Of a stretch of 10,934 nucleotides of DNA, positions 1 to 6,604 are shown in pieces; within the stretch, counting starts at the first letter, position 1; each line of letters opens with the position of its first letter. Below the pieces are notes generated by a model. It saw only the letters and a program-made list of their open reading frames with translations, ran no database searches and was not told the origin of the DNA. The DNA is taken from contig DEHW01000096.1 of NCBI GenBank assembly GCA_002352135.1, positions 1,916 to 12,849 of the forward strand, given 5' to 3'. This stretch comes from Lysobacterales bacterium UBA2790. GTDB taxonomy: Bacteria > Pseudomonadota > Gammaproteobacteria > Xanthomonadales > Xanthomonadaceae. Made by a program: the position numbers and the translations under genes.

Positions 1-1457
1 TCCAGCAGACGGCGCACCAGGTAGGGCAGCAGATCCTCGTGGCTACCGACCGGCGCATAGACGCGGCAAGGCGAGTTGAGGCGATCCGGTCCGATCACTT
101 CGGCGTACAGGTCATCGCCCATGCCGTGCAGTTTCTGGAATTCGAAGCGTGGCGCGGCACCGGGCTCGGGCGCTCCCAGCATTTGCTGCGCCATGTGATG
201 AATGGCGCTGATGGTGTGCGCGTTGTGACTGGCGAACATCGGATACAGAGCGTCGGTCGCGGCCAGCATCCGGCGCGCACAAGCGAGATAGCTGAGGTCG
301 GTATTCGGCTTGCGGGTAAACACCGGATAGCCGGGCAAACCGTCGACCTGAGCGCGTTTGACCTCGGCATCCCAGTACGCACCTTTGACCAGTCGCATCG
401 GCATGCGCCGACCGACCCGGCGCGCGGCATCGGCCAGATAGTCGATCACAAACGGTGCACGTTTCTGGTAGGCCTGCACCGCCAAACCGTAGCCCTGCCA
501 GCCCGCCAGCGAGGCATCGCTGAACACCTGCACGATCAGGTCCAGGCTCATTTCCAGCCGATCACATTCCTCGGCATCGATGGTGAAACCAATGCCCTGG
601 GCCTTGGCGAGTTGCGCCAGCTCCAACACGCGCGGCGCCAGCTCGGCAAACACGCGAGCGCGCTTGGCATGCTCGTAACGCGGATGCAGCGCCGAGAGTT
701 TCACCGAAATGCTGGGGGCCGCGAACACATCGGCAAACGGTCCCGTGCTGCCGATAGCCAGAATCGCCTTGCGGTAGGCCTCGTGGTAACGCGCGGCATC
801 ACGGGTGGTCAGCGCGCCTTCGCCCAGCATGTCGTAGGAATAGCGGTAACGCGCGTTGTCGCCCTTTCTCGAACGCTTCAACGCTTCTTCGATGCTGCGC
901 CCCATCACGAACTGGTGACCCATGATCTTCATGGCCTGACGCACCGCCAGGCGCACCACCGGTTCACCGGCACGCCCGACCAGGCGTTTGAACGCGCCGA
1001 TGAAGTTGCCACGAGTTTCTTCGGCCAAGCCAACGATGCGTCCGGTCAACATCAAGCCCCAGGTCGAGGCATTGACGAACAGAGAATCGCTCTGCCCGAC
1101 GTGGGCATCCCAATTCGCATCGCCCAACTTGTCGCGGATCAGCCGATCTGCGGTGTCCTGATCCGGAATGCGCAACAGCGCCTCGGCCACGCACATCAGC
1201 AGCACGCCTTCCTCGCTGGATAGGTCGTACTCGCGCATGAACGCTTCAATGGCGCCTTGATCCTGGGCACGTTTGCGCACTCGCTCGACCAGGTCGATGG
1301 CGGTGCGCTGCACGCGTTCGCGGGCCTCGGCGTCAAAGGGAAGCTCGGCCAGCAGCGCGCGGACATGCTCGTCCTCGTCACGCAGCCAGGCAGCCGTGAT
1401 CGCCGCACGCAGTGGTTCACTTGCGACGGGAAGCTCAGGGGAAAGAATGGGATTCAC
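1..1457 (-). CDS. putA: Bifunctional proline dehydrogenase / delta-1-pyrroline-5-carboxylate dehydrogenase PutA, N-terminal part (runs off window)
   Basis: PutA oxidises proline to glutamate: an FAD-dependent proline dehydrogenase (PRODH) barrel makes pyrroline-5-carboxylate, and a C-terminal NAD-dependent aldehyde dehydrogenase finishes the reaction. Only 485 codons are present, covering the N-terminal helical region and the PRODH barrel; the dehydrogenase domain lies beyond base 1. Readable PutA motifs, in order, are EEGVLLMCVAEALLRIPD, SLFVNASTWG, YRYSYDMLGEGALT, SVKLSALHPRYE, LVKGAYWDAEVKRAQ (K358 onward), FASHNAHT, FQKLHGMGDDLY, CRVYAPVGSHE and YLVRRLL at the edge. They match enteric PutA closely from memory. 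The start is GTG at 1457, with AAGG seven bases upstream and an in-frame TGA at 1520-1518. The protein begins almost directly at the helical PRODH-arm region, so the ribbon-helix-helix DNA-binding domain of trifunctional enteric PutA is absent. It is divergent from the mla operon. Confidence 0.95.
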   Translation of the reverse strand, partial: MNPILSPELPVASEPLRAAITAAWLRDEDEHVRALLAELPFDAEARERVQRTAIDLVERVRKRAQDQGAIEAFMREYDLSSEEGVLLMCVAEALLRIPDQDTADRLIRDKLGDANWDAHVGQSDSLFVNASTWGLMLTGRIVGLAEETRGNFIGAFKRLVGRAGEPVVRLAVRQAMKIMGHQFVMGRSIEEALKRSRKGDNARYRYSYDMLGEGALTTRDAARYHEAYRKAILAIGSTGPFADVFAAPSISVKLSALHPRYEHAKRARVFAELAPRVLELAQLAKAQGIGFTIDAEECDRLEMSLDLIVQVFSDASLAGWQGYGLAVQAYQKRAPFVIDYLADAARRVGRRMPMRLVKGAYWDAEVKRAQVDGLPGYPVFTRKPNTDLSYLACARRMLAATDALYPMFASHNAHTISAIHHMAQQMLGAPEPGAAPRFEFQKLHGMGDDLYAEVIGPDRLNSPCRVYAPVGSHEDLLPYLVRRLL

Positions 1458-1626
1458 AACAGGACCTTGCGGCAATGCGCCGGGGCGGCGCGGGGGCGCC
1501 GATAGTTTAGGAGCCTGTCAGGCTTTGTGCACCGAAAGCCGATGTCCTCTGCTGAATGCTGAATGGCCGGATGGGCCACCATGACTTAGGCCATACCGCA
1601 GCGAACGGTCGCAAGGGATACACTGC
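1458..1626. promoter_or_regulatory. Divergent putA / mlaF intergenic region
   Basis: This 169-bp spacer between two divergent starts must hold the putA promoter and probably the mla operon promoter. It contains a perfect 13-bp palindrome AGCCTGTCAGGCT at 1512-1524, whose near end is 55 bp from the putA start, and an overlapping A/T-richer patch (TAAACT on the minus strand, 1505-1510) that could be a putA -10 element. I could not find a convincing -35 partner for it, nor a clear sigma-70 pair for mlaF. The promoter role is inferred from gene orientation rather than from strong motifs. Confidence 0.45.
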
Positions 1627-2445
1627 GTGACTTTGCTTACTGCGGCGCAGCATCCTTTGAGTTCCGATCCCTCTTCCGCCGTGATTTTCGAACAGGTGCG
1701 TCTGGCGCGCGGCAACCGCGTTGTGCTTGATGACGTGAACCTGTGCCTGCCCGTGGGCAAGGTCACCGCCATTCTGGGACCGAGCGGCGCGGGCAAATCG
1801 ACCCTGCTGAATGCGATCACCGGCGAATTGACGCCCACGCAGGGCAGGCTGCACGTGCTGGGTCACGAGCTGCCCTGCCGTTCGACCGCCGAACTGTTTC
1901 GACTGCGGCGTCGCATGGGGGTGCTGTTGCAGGGCAACGGCCTGCTCAGTGATCTGAGCGTGTTCGAGAATATCGCCCTGCCTCTGCGGGTACATACCCA
2001 ACTGCCCGAGCCATTGCTGGCCGAACTGGTGAACCTGAAACTGAATGCGGTCGGCTTGGCTGAAGCCGCGCACCTGGCACCACAGGAACTGTCGGGCGGC
2101 ATGGCGCGTCGCGTCGCCTTGGCACGTGCGTTGGTGCTGGACCCGCCGATCATGCTTTACGACGAACCCCTGACCGGCTTGGACCCGATCGCCTGTGGCG
2201 TGGTGCTGGATCTGATCCGGCGACTCAATGACAGTCTCGGTCTGAGCAGTCTGGTGATCACTCACCACGTCAATGAAACCCTGCCCTACGCGGATCGCGC
2301 CATCGTAGTCGCCAATGGCGGCATCTGTTTCGACGGCACACCGGACGCACTGCAAGCCAGCAAAGACCCGCTGATCCGCCAGTTCCTCGATGGCGCGCCG
2401 GATGGCCCGATCGGTTTCGACTACCGGAGGCAGGGCCATGCGTGA
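1627..2445 (+). CDS. mlaF: Phospholipid transport ABC ATPase MlaF
   Basis: This is the cytoplasmic ATPase of the MlaFEDB complex, which powers phospholipid movement between the inner and outer membranes to keep the outer leaflet free of phospholipid. The 272-residue protein has all ABC landmarks: Walker A GPSGAGKST (51-59), Q-loop glutamine Q102, signature LSGGM (155-159) followed by ARRVALARAL, Walker B IMLYDEP (175-181, catalytic E180), D-loop GLDP (184-187) and H-loop H213 in ITHH. The GTG at 1627 is preceded by AAGGG nine bases upstream. A second in-frame GTG at 1681 would remove an 18-residue leader but has no ribosome-binding site. It is the first gene of the operon and overlaps mlaE by 8 bp. 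Assignment to MlaF rather than another ABC ATPase rests on the following mlaEDCBA genes. Confidence 0.95.
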   Translation: MTLLTAAQHPLSSDPSSAVIFEQVRLARGNRVVLDDVNLCLPVGKVTAILGPSGAGKSTLLNAITGELTPTQGRLHVLGHELPCRSTAELFRLRRRMGVLLQGNGLLSDLSVFENIALPLRVHTQLPEPLLAELVNLKLNAVGLAEAAHLAPQELSGGMARRVALARALVLDPPIMLYDEPLTGLDPIACGVVLDLIRRLNDSLGLSSLVITHHVNETLPYADRAIVVANGGICFDGTPDALQASKDPLIRQFLDGAPDGPIGFDYRRQGHA

Positions 2446-3178
2446 TCTGTTGCCAAGCCTTGGACACATGGGCCTGTTTCTGGGCCGCATCCTGGCTGCC
2501 ATTCGGCCCAGCCGGATGTTCCTCGCTGACACGCTGCATCAATTGCATGTGATCGGCTCGCGCTCGGTCTCCATCGTCGCCGTCGGCGGGGCCTTCGTCG
2601 GCCTGGTCTTGTCGCTGCAGGGTTATCGAACCCTGACAACCTTTGGAGCCAGCAGCTCGTTGGGCACCCTGCTCGGCCTGTCGCTGTATCGCGAACTCGG
2701 GCCGGTGCTGGCGGCCATCCTGTTCTGTGGTCGCGCGGGCTCGGCGATGGCGGCTGAACTTGGTCTGATGCGCGCCACCGATCAGATCACGGCGCTGTCG
2801 ATGATGGCCATCGATCCGGTCGGCAAGGTCGTCGCTCCGCGCTTTCTGGCCGGGATCTTGAGCATGCCCCTTCTGACCATGGTGTTCTGCGCCTTCGCAA
2901 TCTTCGGCGGCTATCTGCAGGCCGTGCATGTACTGGGATTGGATGCTGGTTTTTTCTGGGGTTCACTGCAGGACAGCATCGATCTGCAACAGGATTTTGG
3001 TCAGGCGCTGGTGAAATCGGTCGCCTTCGGCCTGGTCACCAGCCTGATCGCGACCCACGTCGGCTATCACACCCCACCCACCATCGAAGGCACCTCACGC
3101 GCCACCACCCAGGCCGTCGTGCAGGGTTCGCTGATGGTGCTTTGTCTGGATTTTCTGATCAGCGCGCTGTTCTACTGA
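2438..3178 (+). CDS. mlaE: Phospholipid transport permease MlaE
   Basis: MlaE is the integral inner-membrane permease of the MlaFEDB complex. The 246-residue protein carries the family's diagnostic segment RELGPVLAAILFCGRAGSAM (85-104), which continues through an AAELG core and an ATDQITAL stretch to about residue 120. Hydrophobic segments lie near residues 43-61, 88-98, 137-160, 191-207 and 225-245, fitting a five- or six-segment MlaE fold. An in-frame ATG at 2390 exists, but the ATG at 2438 is chosen because GGAGG sits seven bases before it and the resulting length is close to the roughly 260 residues usual for the family. The 8-bp overlap with mlaF suggests translational coupling and matched amounts of ATPase and permease. 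Confidence 0.94.
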   Translation: MRDLLPSLGHMGLFLGRILAAIRPSRMFLADTLHQLHVIGSRSVSIVAVGGAFVGLVLSLQGYRTLTTFGASSSLGTLLGLSLYRELGPVLAAILFCGRAGSAMAAELGLMRATDQITALSMMAIDPVGKVVAPRFLAGILSMPLLTMVFCAFAIFGGYLQAVHVLGLDAGFFWGSLQDSIDLQQDFGQALVKSVAFGLVTSLIATHVGYHTPPTIEGTSRATTQAVVQGSLMVLCLDFLISALFY

Positions 3179-3191
3179 GCCGGGAGCAATC

Positions 3192-3695
3192 ATGTCTGCC
3201 AACCGCAAAACCGAATGGAGTGTCGGTGCCTTTATCGCCATGGGCTTTGCCTGTGCGCTGGCGCTGGCCTTTGCCTCGACCAATTCACGCAGTGGCGTGG
3301 GCGGCGAGACCTATCAGGTCACCGCACGCTTTACCAACGCGGGAGAGTTGAAGGTCCGTGCGCCGGTCAAGATCGCCGGTGTGAAAGTCGGCGAAGTCGC
3401 CGAGGTCAAGCTCGACCCGGCGCGCTTCGACGCCATCGCCACGCTGCGTATCAGCCGCAACGCGGGCGACATTCCCGCCGATACCTCAGCCGCGATCTAC
3501 ACCAGCGGACTGCTCGGTGACCGCTACATTGGCCTGATGCCGGGCGGCGATCCTGAACCCCTGCACGAAGGTGACGAAATCCTGTTGACGCAATCGGCCG
3601 TGGTGCTGGAACAATTGATCGGCAAATACATGTTTGGCAATGCGGAAGGCGATGGGGGATCGTCTTCGGCAGGCACCAACGACGCAAAACAATAA
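3192..3695 (+). CDS. mlaD: MCE-domain phospholipid-binding protein MlaD
   Basis: MlaD is anchored in the inner membrane and forms a periplasmic hexameric ring on MlaE through which lipids pass to or from MlaC. The 167-residue protein has a short cytoplasmic start, one membrane helix (about 11-28), an MCE domain (about 41-118) with the conserved VKIAGVKVGEV (59-69) and SGLLGDRYIGL (105-115) motifs, then a hydrophobic helix AVVLEQLIGKYMFG (136-149) and a short polar tail. The helix corresponds to the pore-lining C-terminal helix of E. coli MlaD. The ATG at 3192 has GGGAG just upstream, and the gap to mlaE is 13 bp. A single MCE domain and this operon context separate it from the multi-domain MCE proteins PqiB and YebT. 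Confidence 0.95.
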   Translation: MSANRKTEWSVGAFIAMGFACALALAFASTNSRSGVGGETYQVTARFTNAGELKVRAPVKIAGVKVGEVAEVKLDPARFDAIATLRISRNAGDIPADTSAAIYTSGLLGDRYIGLMPGGDPEPLHEGDEILLTQSAVVLEQLIGKYMFGNAEGDGGSSSAGTNDAKQ

Positions 3696-3711
3696 GAAAC
3701 TGGAGACCCCG

Positions 3712-4335
3712 ATGATCCCCCTGAACAAGCGTTTCCTTGCCCTGTTTGTCAGCCTGCTGTTCGGCTTGGTGTCCCTCGGCTGCGCAGCGCAACAGAAGCC
3801 CGGCGAGATCGTCGCCGAACGCACCAAGGTCGTACTGGAAACCCTGGTGAAACAGCGCGCCGAGTTCAGCGCGGATCGCGCCAAGCTCGATCAGTTCGTG
3901 CAATCCGAGTTGAACACCCTGTTTGATCGCGAGTATTCGGCCCGTCTGGTCCTGGCCATGCACTCGCGCGGCGTTGATGCGGCGAAAATCACTGCCTTCG
4001 CCAACGCCTTGATCGACACCTTGCTGCGCAAGTACGGCGCGGCCCTGCTGGAAACCGACCCCAGCACCGACGTCAAGGTGCTGAGCGAAACGCCATTGCG
4101 CAACGGTGAATTGATCCGCGTTGCCACCGAGGTGCATCGTCGCGGCGGTGCGCCAATTCCGGTTGACTATCTGTTCCGCCAGAGCAATGGCGAGTGGAAA
4201 GTGTTCGACGTGATCGTCGAGGGCGTGTCATATGTGCAGACCTATCGGACCCAGTTCGACGAACTGCTGCGCCGCCAGTCTCTTGAGCAGGTGACTGAAC
4301 GCCTTCAGCAAGGCCAGATCGATGTCAAGAACTGA
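3712..4335 (+). CDS. mlaC: Periplasmic phospholipid carrier MlaC
   Basis: MlaC shuttles phospholipids across the periplasm between MlaA at the outer membrane and MlaD at the inner membrane. The 207-residue product has an export signal: positive start (K6, R7), hydrophobic core about 8-22, then SLGCAAQQ. The mature part shows the MlaC/Ttg2D pattern, with VLETLV near the start, FDREYSARLVL in the middle, and VEGVSYVQTYRTQFDELL near the C-terminus. The ATG at 3712 is chosen over an upstream in-frame ATG at 3634 because it has TGGAGA eight bases before it, begins directly with the signal peptide and avoids overlap with mlaD. Odd point: Cys24 ends the signal region, but its context is a poor lipobox, so type I cleavage after A26 is also possible. 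It overlaps mlaB by 14 bp. Confidence 0.94.
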   Translation: MIPLNKRFLALFVSLLFGLVSLGCAAQQKPGEIVAERTKVVLETLVKQRAEFSADRAKLDQFVQSELNTLFDREYSARLVLAMHSRGVDAAKITAFANALIDTLLRKYGAALLETDPSTDVKVLSETPLRNGELIRVATEVHRRGGAPIPVDYLFRQSNGEWKVFDVIVEGVSYVQTYRTQFDELLRRQSLEQVTERLQQGQIDVKN

Positions 4336-4615
4336 GTCGCCCGCGCAGCGCTTTGTCATCCATGGCGCGCTGAACCTGGACTCTGCAGCGGCCCACTGGA
4401 CGCGTTGGTTGAGCGAAGGCGGACGTGCGACCGTGATCGACCTCAGTGCGTGCAGCGATATCGACAGCACCGGCCTGGCCTCTTTGCGCTGCATGCAGGC
4501 CAGCGCGCAGCGCGCTGGCCGTGTGCTGAGCATTAGCCATCTACCCGAGCGACTGCAGAGTCTTTGCAGTGCGCATCGAGTCGAACTTCCCGGCGAGCAA
4601 CGTGCCGTTTCTTGA
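4322..4615 (+). CDS. mlaB: STAS-domain protein MlaB
   Basis: MlaB is a small cytoplasmic STAS-domain subunit that binds MlaF and is needed for assembly and activity of the transporter. The 97-residue protein is essentially one STAS domain: an N-terminal strand with FVIHGALNLDSA (11-22) and the conserved loop VIDLSACSDIDSTGLASL (38-55). D48-S49-T50-G51 sits where E. coli MlaB has D-T-A-G, with Ser49 in place of the functionally important threonine; serine is common at this STAS position. The ATG at 4322 lies inside the end of mlaC and has AAGG nine bases upstream, so translation is probably coupled. The STAS assignment is clear from the motif, and MlaB identity comes from the operon position between mlaC and mlaA. 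Confidence 0.92.
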   Translation: MSRTESPAQRFVIHGALNLDSAAAHWTRWLSEGGRATVIDLSACSDIDSTGLASLRCMQASAQRAGRVLSISHLPERLQSLCSAHRVELPGEQRAVS

Positions 4616-4691
4616 CGCCCACTGCGCACCCTTTGCACGACAATCCACGGCAAGCCATGACGTCCTTGCGCGTGGTTGGGAGAATCCAAAC

Positions 4692-5516
4692 ATGATGTCC
4701 CACTCGCAAACCGCATTCCGCTGGCTGGCCACGCTGGCCTTCGCCGCCATGTTGGGCGTATCGGGCTGCGCCCATCGCCACGCCACCAAGGCACCGATGA
4801 ACCAGGATGCGGCGACCCTCGACGCGCCTGCGGCAGGCAGCAGCCCAACCGCCGCGCTGGATCCGTGGGAAGGCTTCAACCGCCGCACCCATCGTTTCAA
4901 CATGGGCCTGGATCGCTACTTCCTGAAGCCCGCTGCTCAGGCCTATACGCGCTTCACGCCACGCCTGCTGCGCCTTGGCATCAGCCACGTGTTCGACAAC
5001 CTGCAGCAGCCGATCACCGCGATCAATCTGCTGCTGCAAGGCCGTCCTGGCAAGGCTGGCGCGTCGTTCGGTCGATTCCTGCTCAACAGCACGCTGGGCG
5101 TCGCGGGCATTTTCGATCCCGCGACCGATGCGGGCATTCCCACTTATAGCGCCGATCTGGGCCAGACGCTCGGCGTGTGGGGTTGGCGCGAGTCACGCTA
5201 TCTGGTCATTCCTTTCTTCGGTCCCGGTACTGTCCGCGATGGCTTGGGTCGCGGTATTTCCACCCGCTACAGTCTGGTCAGCGAAGTCGCCAGCGAATAC
5301 GGCGTCGGGGTGAGTTTTCTGTATGGTCTTGACGCCCGCGCGGGCGTGCTCGCCTACGACCACATGCTGAATGACGCCGAAGACGACTACCTGCTGCTGC
5401 GCGACACCTACCTGCAACGCCGTCGCTGTCAGATCGTCGATTGCAGCGAAGAATTGCCTGACTACCTGATGCCGGACTACGACTACGAGATTCCGGATAT
5501 CGACATCGGCAAATGA
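4692..5516 (+). CDS. mlaA: Outer-membrane phospholipid-removing lipoprotein MlaA (VacJ)
   Basis: MlaA sits in the outer membrane, takes mislocalised phospholipids from the outer leaflet and hands them to MlaC. The 274-residue precursor has a signal peptide with lipobox VSGC (Cys26) and Ala at +2, consistent with outer-membrane sorting. A polar linker of about 30 residues follows, then the MlaA domain from DPWEGFNRRTHRFN (57-70), with FDNLQQPITAINLLLQG (101-117), GRFLLNSTLGVAGIFDPA (127-144), LGQTLGVWGW (156-165) and LVIPFFGPGTVRDG (171-184). The tail ends in an acidic, tyrosine-bearing stretch (257-271). The ATG at 4692 has GGGAG nine bases upstream; an earlier open frame from 4569 overlaps mlaB and lacks a signal peptide. 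A CX4C pair (C246, C251) in the periplasmic C-terminus could form a disulfide. The gene lies 76 bp after mlaB, whereas in E. coli mlaA is unlinked to the other mla genes. Confidence 0.95.
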   Translation: MMSHSQTAFRWLATLAFAAMLGVSGCAHRHATKAPMNQDAATLDAPAAGSSPTAALDPWEGFNRRTHRFNMGLDRYFLKPAAQAYTRFTPRLLRLGISHVFDNLQQPITAINLLLQGRPGKAGASFGRFLLNSTLGVAGIFDPATDAGIPTYSADLGQTLGVWGWRESRYLVIPFFGPGTVRDGLGRGISTRYSLVSEVASEYGVGVSFLYGLDARAGVLAYDHMLNDAEDDYLLLRDTYLQRRRCQIVDCSEELPDYLMPDYDYEIPDIDIGK

Positions 5517-5565
5517 CCGGATCGCAAGCCGCGGCGTCTGCCATAGAGCCATCAGTGCCAATGCT

Positions 5566-5590
5566 GACTCGACGCGAGCCACGCCGAGTC
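5566..5590 (+). other. Possible hairpin between mlaA and the RIO kinase gene
   Basis: GACTCG at 5566-5571 and CGAGTC at 5585-5590 are perfect inverted arms with a 13-base loop, and two more pairs can form inside after one mismatch. No T-run follows, so this is not a standard intrinsic terminator. It ends 20 bp before the kinase ATG and could weakly affect its translation or be chance. The rest of the 94-bp spacer shows no clear promoter. Confidence 0.25.
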
Positions 5591-5610
5591 TCCGCAAGAA
5601 CAGAGAATTC

Positions 5611-6465
5611 ATGAAGACCCCGAAGGACCTCCAGCCCCTGCTTGATGATGGCGTGATCGATGAGGTGCTGCGACCACTGAAAAGCGGCAAGGAAGCCTCG
5701 GTTTATGTGGTGCGTGCCGGCGATGCGGTCCTGTGTGCCAAGGTCTACAAGGACATGGCGCAGCGCAGTTTTCAGGCGCGTGTGCTGTATCAGGAGGGGC
5801 GCAAGGTTCGCGGCAGTCGGCAGGCGCGAGCGATCGGAAAAGCGAGCAAGTTCGGCCGCAGACAGCAGGAAGAAGACTGGAAGAACACCGAAGTCGACGC
5901 GCTCTACAAGCTGGCGGCGGTCGGCGTCCGCGTCCCCGAGCCGCATGGCTACTTCAACGGCGTGTTGTTGATGTCGCTGATTACCGATGAAGCCGGTTTC
6001 AGTGCGCCACGCCTCGGCGAGGTCGACCTCGCTGCCGAGACCGCGCGCGACTACCACACGCGCCTGATTCGCGATGTCGTACGCATGCTCTGCGTCGATG
6101 TGATCCACGGCGACCTGTCGGAATACAACGTTCTGGTGGCACCCGATGGCCCGGTCATCATCGATTTCCCGCAGGTCGTCAGCGCGGCGGGCAACAACGC
6201 CGCCCGCGCCATGCTGCTTCGCGATGTGCACAACCTGCGCGACACGCTGGGACGCTTTGCCCCAGACCTGTTGCAAACGCACTACGGCGAGGAAATGTGG
6301 GCCTTGCACGAACGCGGCGAGCTCACGCCAGACCATCCGCTAACAGGACGTTTCCAGTTCGACGAGCGCCGCGCCGATGTGCGCGCCGTGTTGTGGTCGA
6401 TTGAAGACGCCCGTCAAGAAGCCTTGATTCGCCAGCAGGGACGTGAGGCAGCGGCGCAGGACTGA
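5611..6465 (+). CDS. RIO-type serine/threonine protein kinase
   Basis: This is an atypical protein kinase of the RIO1-like bacterial family, expected to phosphorylate serine or threonine or to act as an ATPase in the cytoplasm; its substrate cannot be read from sequence. The 284-residue protein has the RIO nucleotide loop SGKEASVY (25-32), the ATP-contacting lysine in LCAKVYK (K44), the catalytic loop HGDLSEYN (166-173, D168 and N173) and the metal-binding IIDFPQVV (183-190, D185). As in RIO kinases, the usual substrate-binding lobe and activation segment are missing. All key catalytic residues are present, so activity is likely. The ATG at 5611 has an AGAGA patch just upstream. It follows mlaA by 94 bp on the same strand and may be co-transcribed, but no functional tie to lipid transport is evident. 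PA4780-like kinases of pseudomonads are the nearest relatives I recall. Confidence 0.9.
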   Translation: MKTPKDLQPLLDDGVIDEVLRPLKSGKEASVYVVRAGDAVLCAKVYKDMAQRSFQARVLYQEGRKVRGSRQARAIGKASKFGRRQQEEDWKNTEVDALYKLAAVGVRVPEPHGYFNGVLLMSLITDEAGFSAPRLGEVDLAAETARDYHTRLIRDVVRMLCVDVIHGDLSEYNVLVAPDGPVIIDFPQVVSAAGNNAARAMLLRDVHNLRDTLGRFAPDLLQTHYGEEMWALHERGELTPDHPLTGRFQFDERRADVRAVLWSIEDARQEALIRQQGREAAAQD

Positions 6466-6540
6466 GGCGACGAGGTTGAGGGTACCGACCGCAGGTCGCG
6501 GCACACCGAACCCTCGCTCACGCTTTCATCCTTGATCAGA

Positions 6541-6579
6541 ACGACAAACAACGAAGCCCCGCATTGCGGGGCTTCGTTG
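6541..6579 (-). terminator. Intrinsic terminator of rho
   Basis: A perfect 14-bp stem (6549-6562 paired with 6566-6579, core GAAGCCCCGC) encloses a 3-base ATT loop. On the minus strand it is followed by TTTGTCGTT, and it begins 26 bp after the rho stop codon. The plus-strand side lacks a T-run, so it primarily ends rho transcription, although the stem could also hinder transcripts arriving from the RIO kinase gene. Confidence 0.85.
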
Positions 6580-6604
6580 CTCAACCGACTGCTGACGCGG
6601 AAGA

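Noticed and set aside
39..1223. A 394-codon plus-strand open frame opposite putA
   Set aside because: It lies wholly antisense to a clearly recognised PutA reading frame, has no recognisable domain, and is rich in His/Gln/Arg as expected for the complement of high-GC coding DNA.
2390..2437. Upstream in-frame ATG for mlaE
   Set aside because: It would overlap mlaF by 56 bp and lacks a Shine-Dalgarno, whereas the ATG at 2438 has GGAGG at ideal spacing.
1507..2532. A 341-codon minus-strand open frame opposite mlaF
   Set aside because: It is antisense to a complete ABC ATPase with all motifs intact and crosses the mla promoter region; composition is typical of a shadow frame.
5278..6336. A 352-codon minus-strand open frame spanning mlaA and the RIO kinase gene
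   Set aside because: It runs antisense across two recognised genes and their spacer, with no ribosome-binding site or domain to support it.
6478..6515. Possible RIO kinase terminator (GAGGGT paired with ACCCTC)
   Set aside because: Only six bases pair across a loop of more than 20 bases and no T-run follows, so it is not a credible intrinsic terminator.
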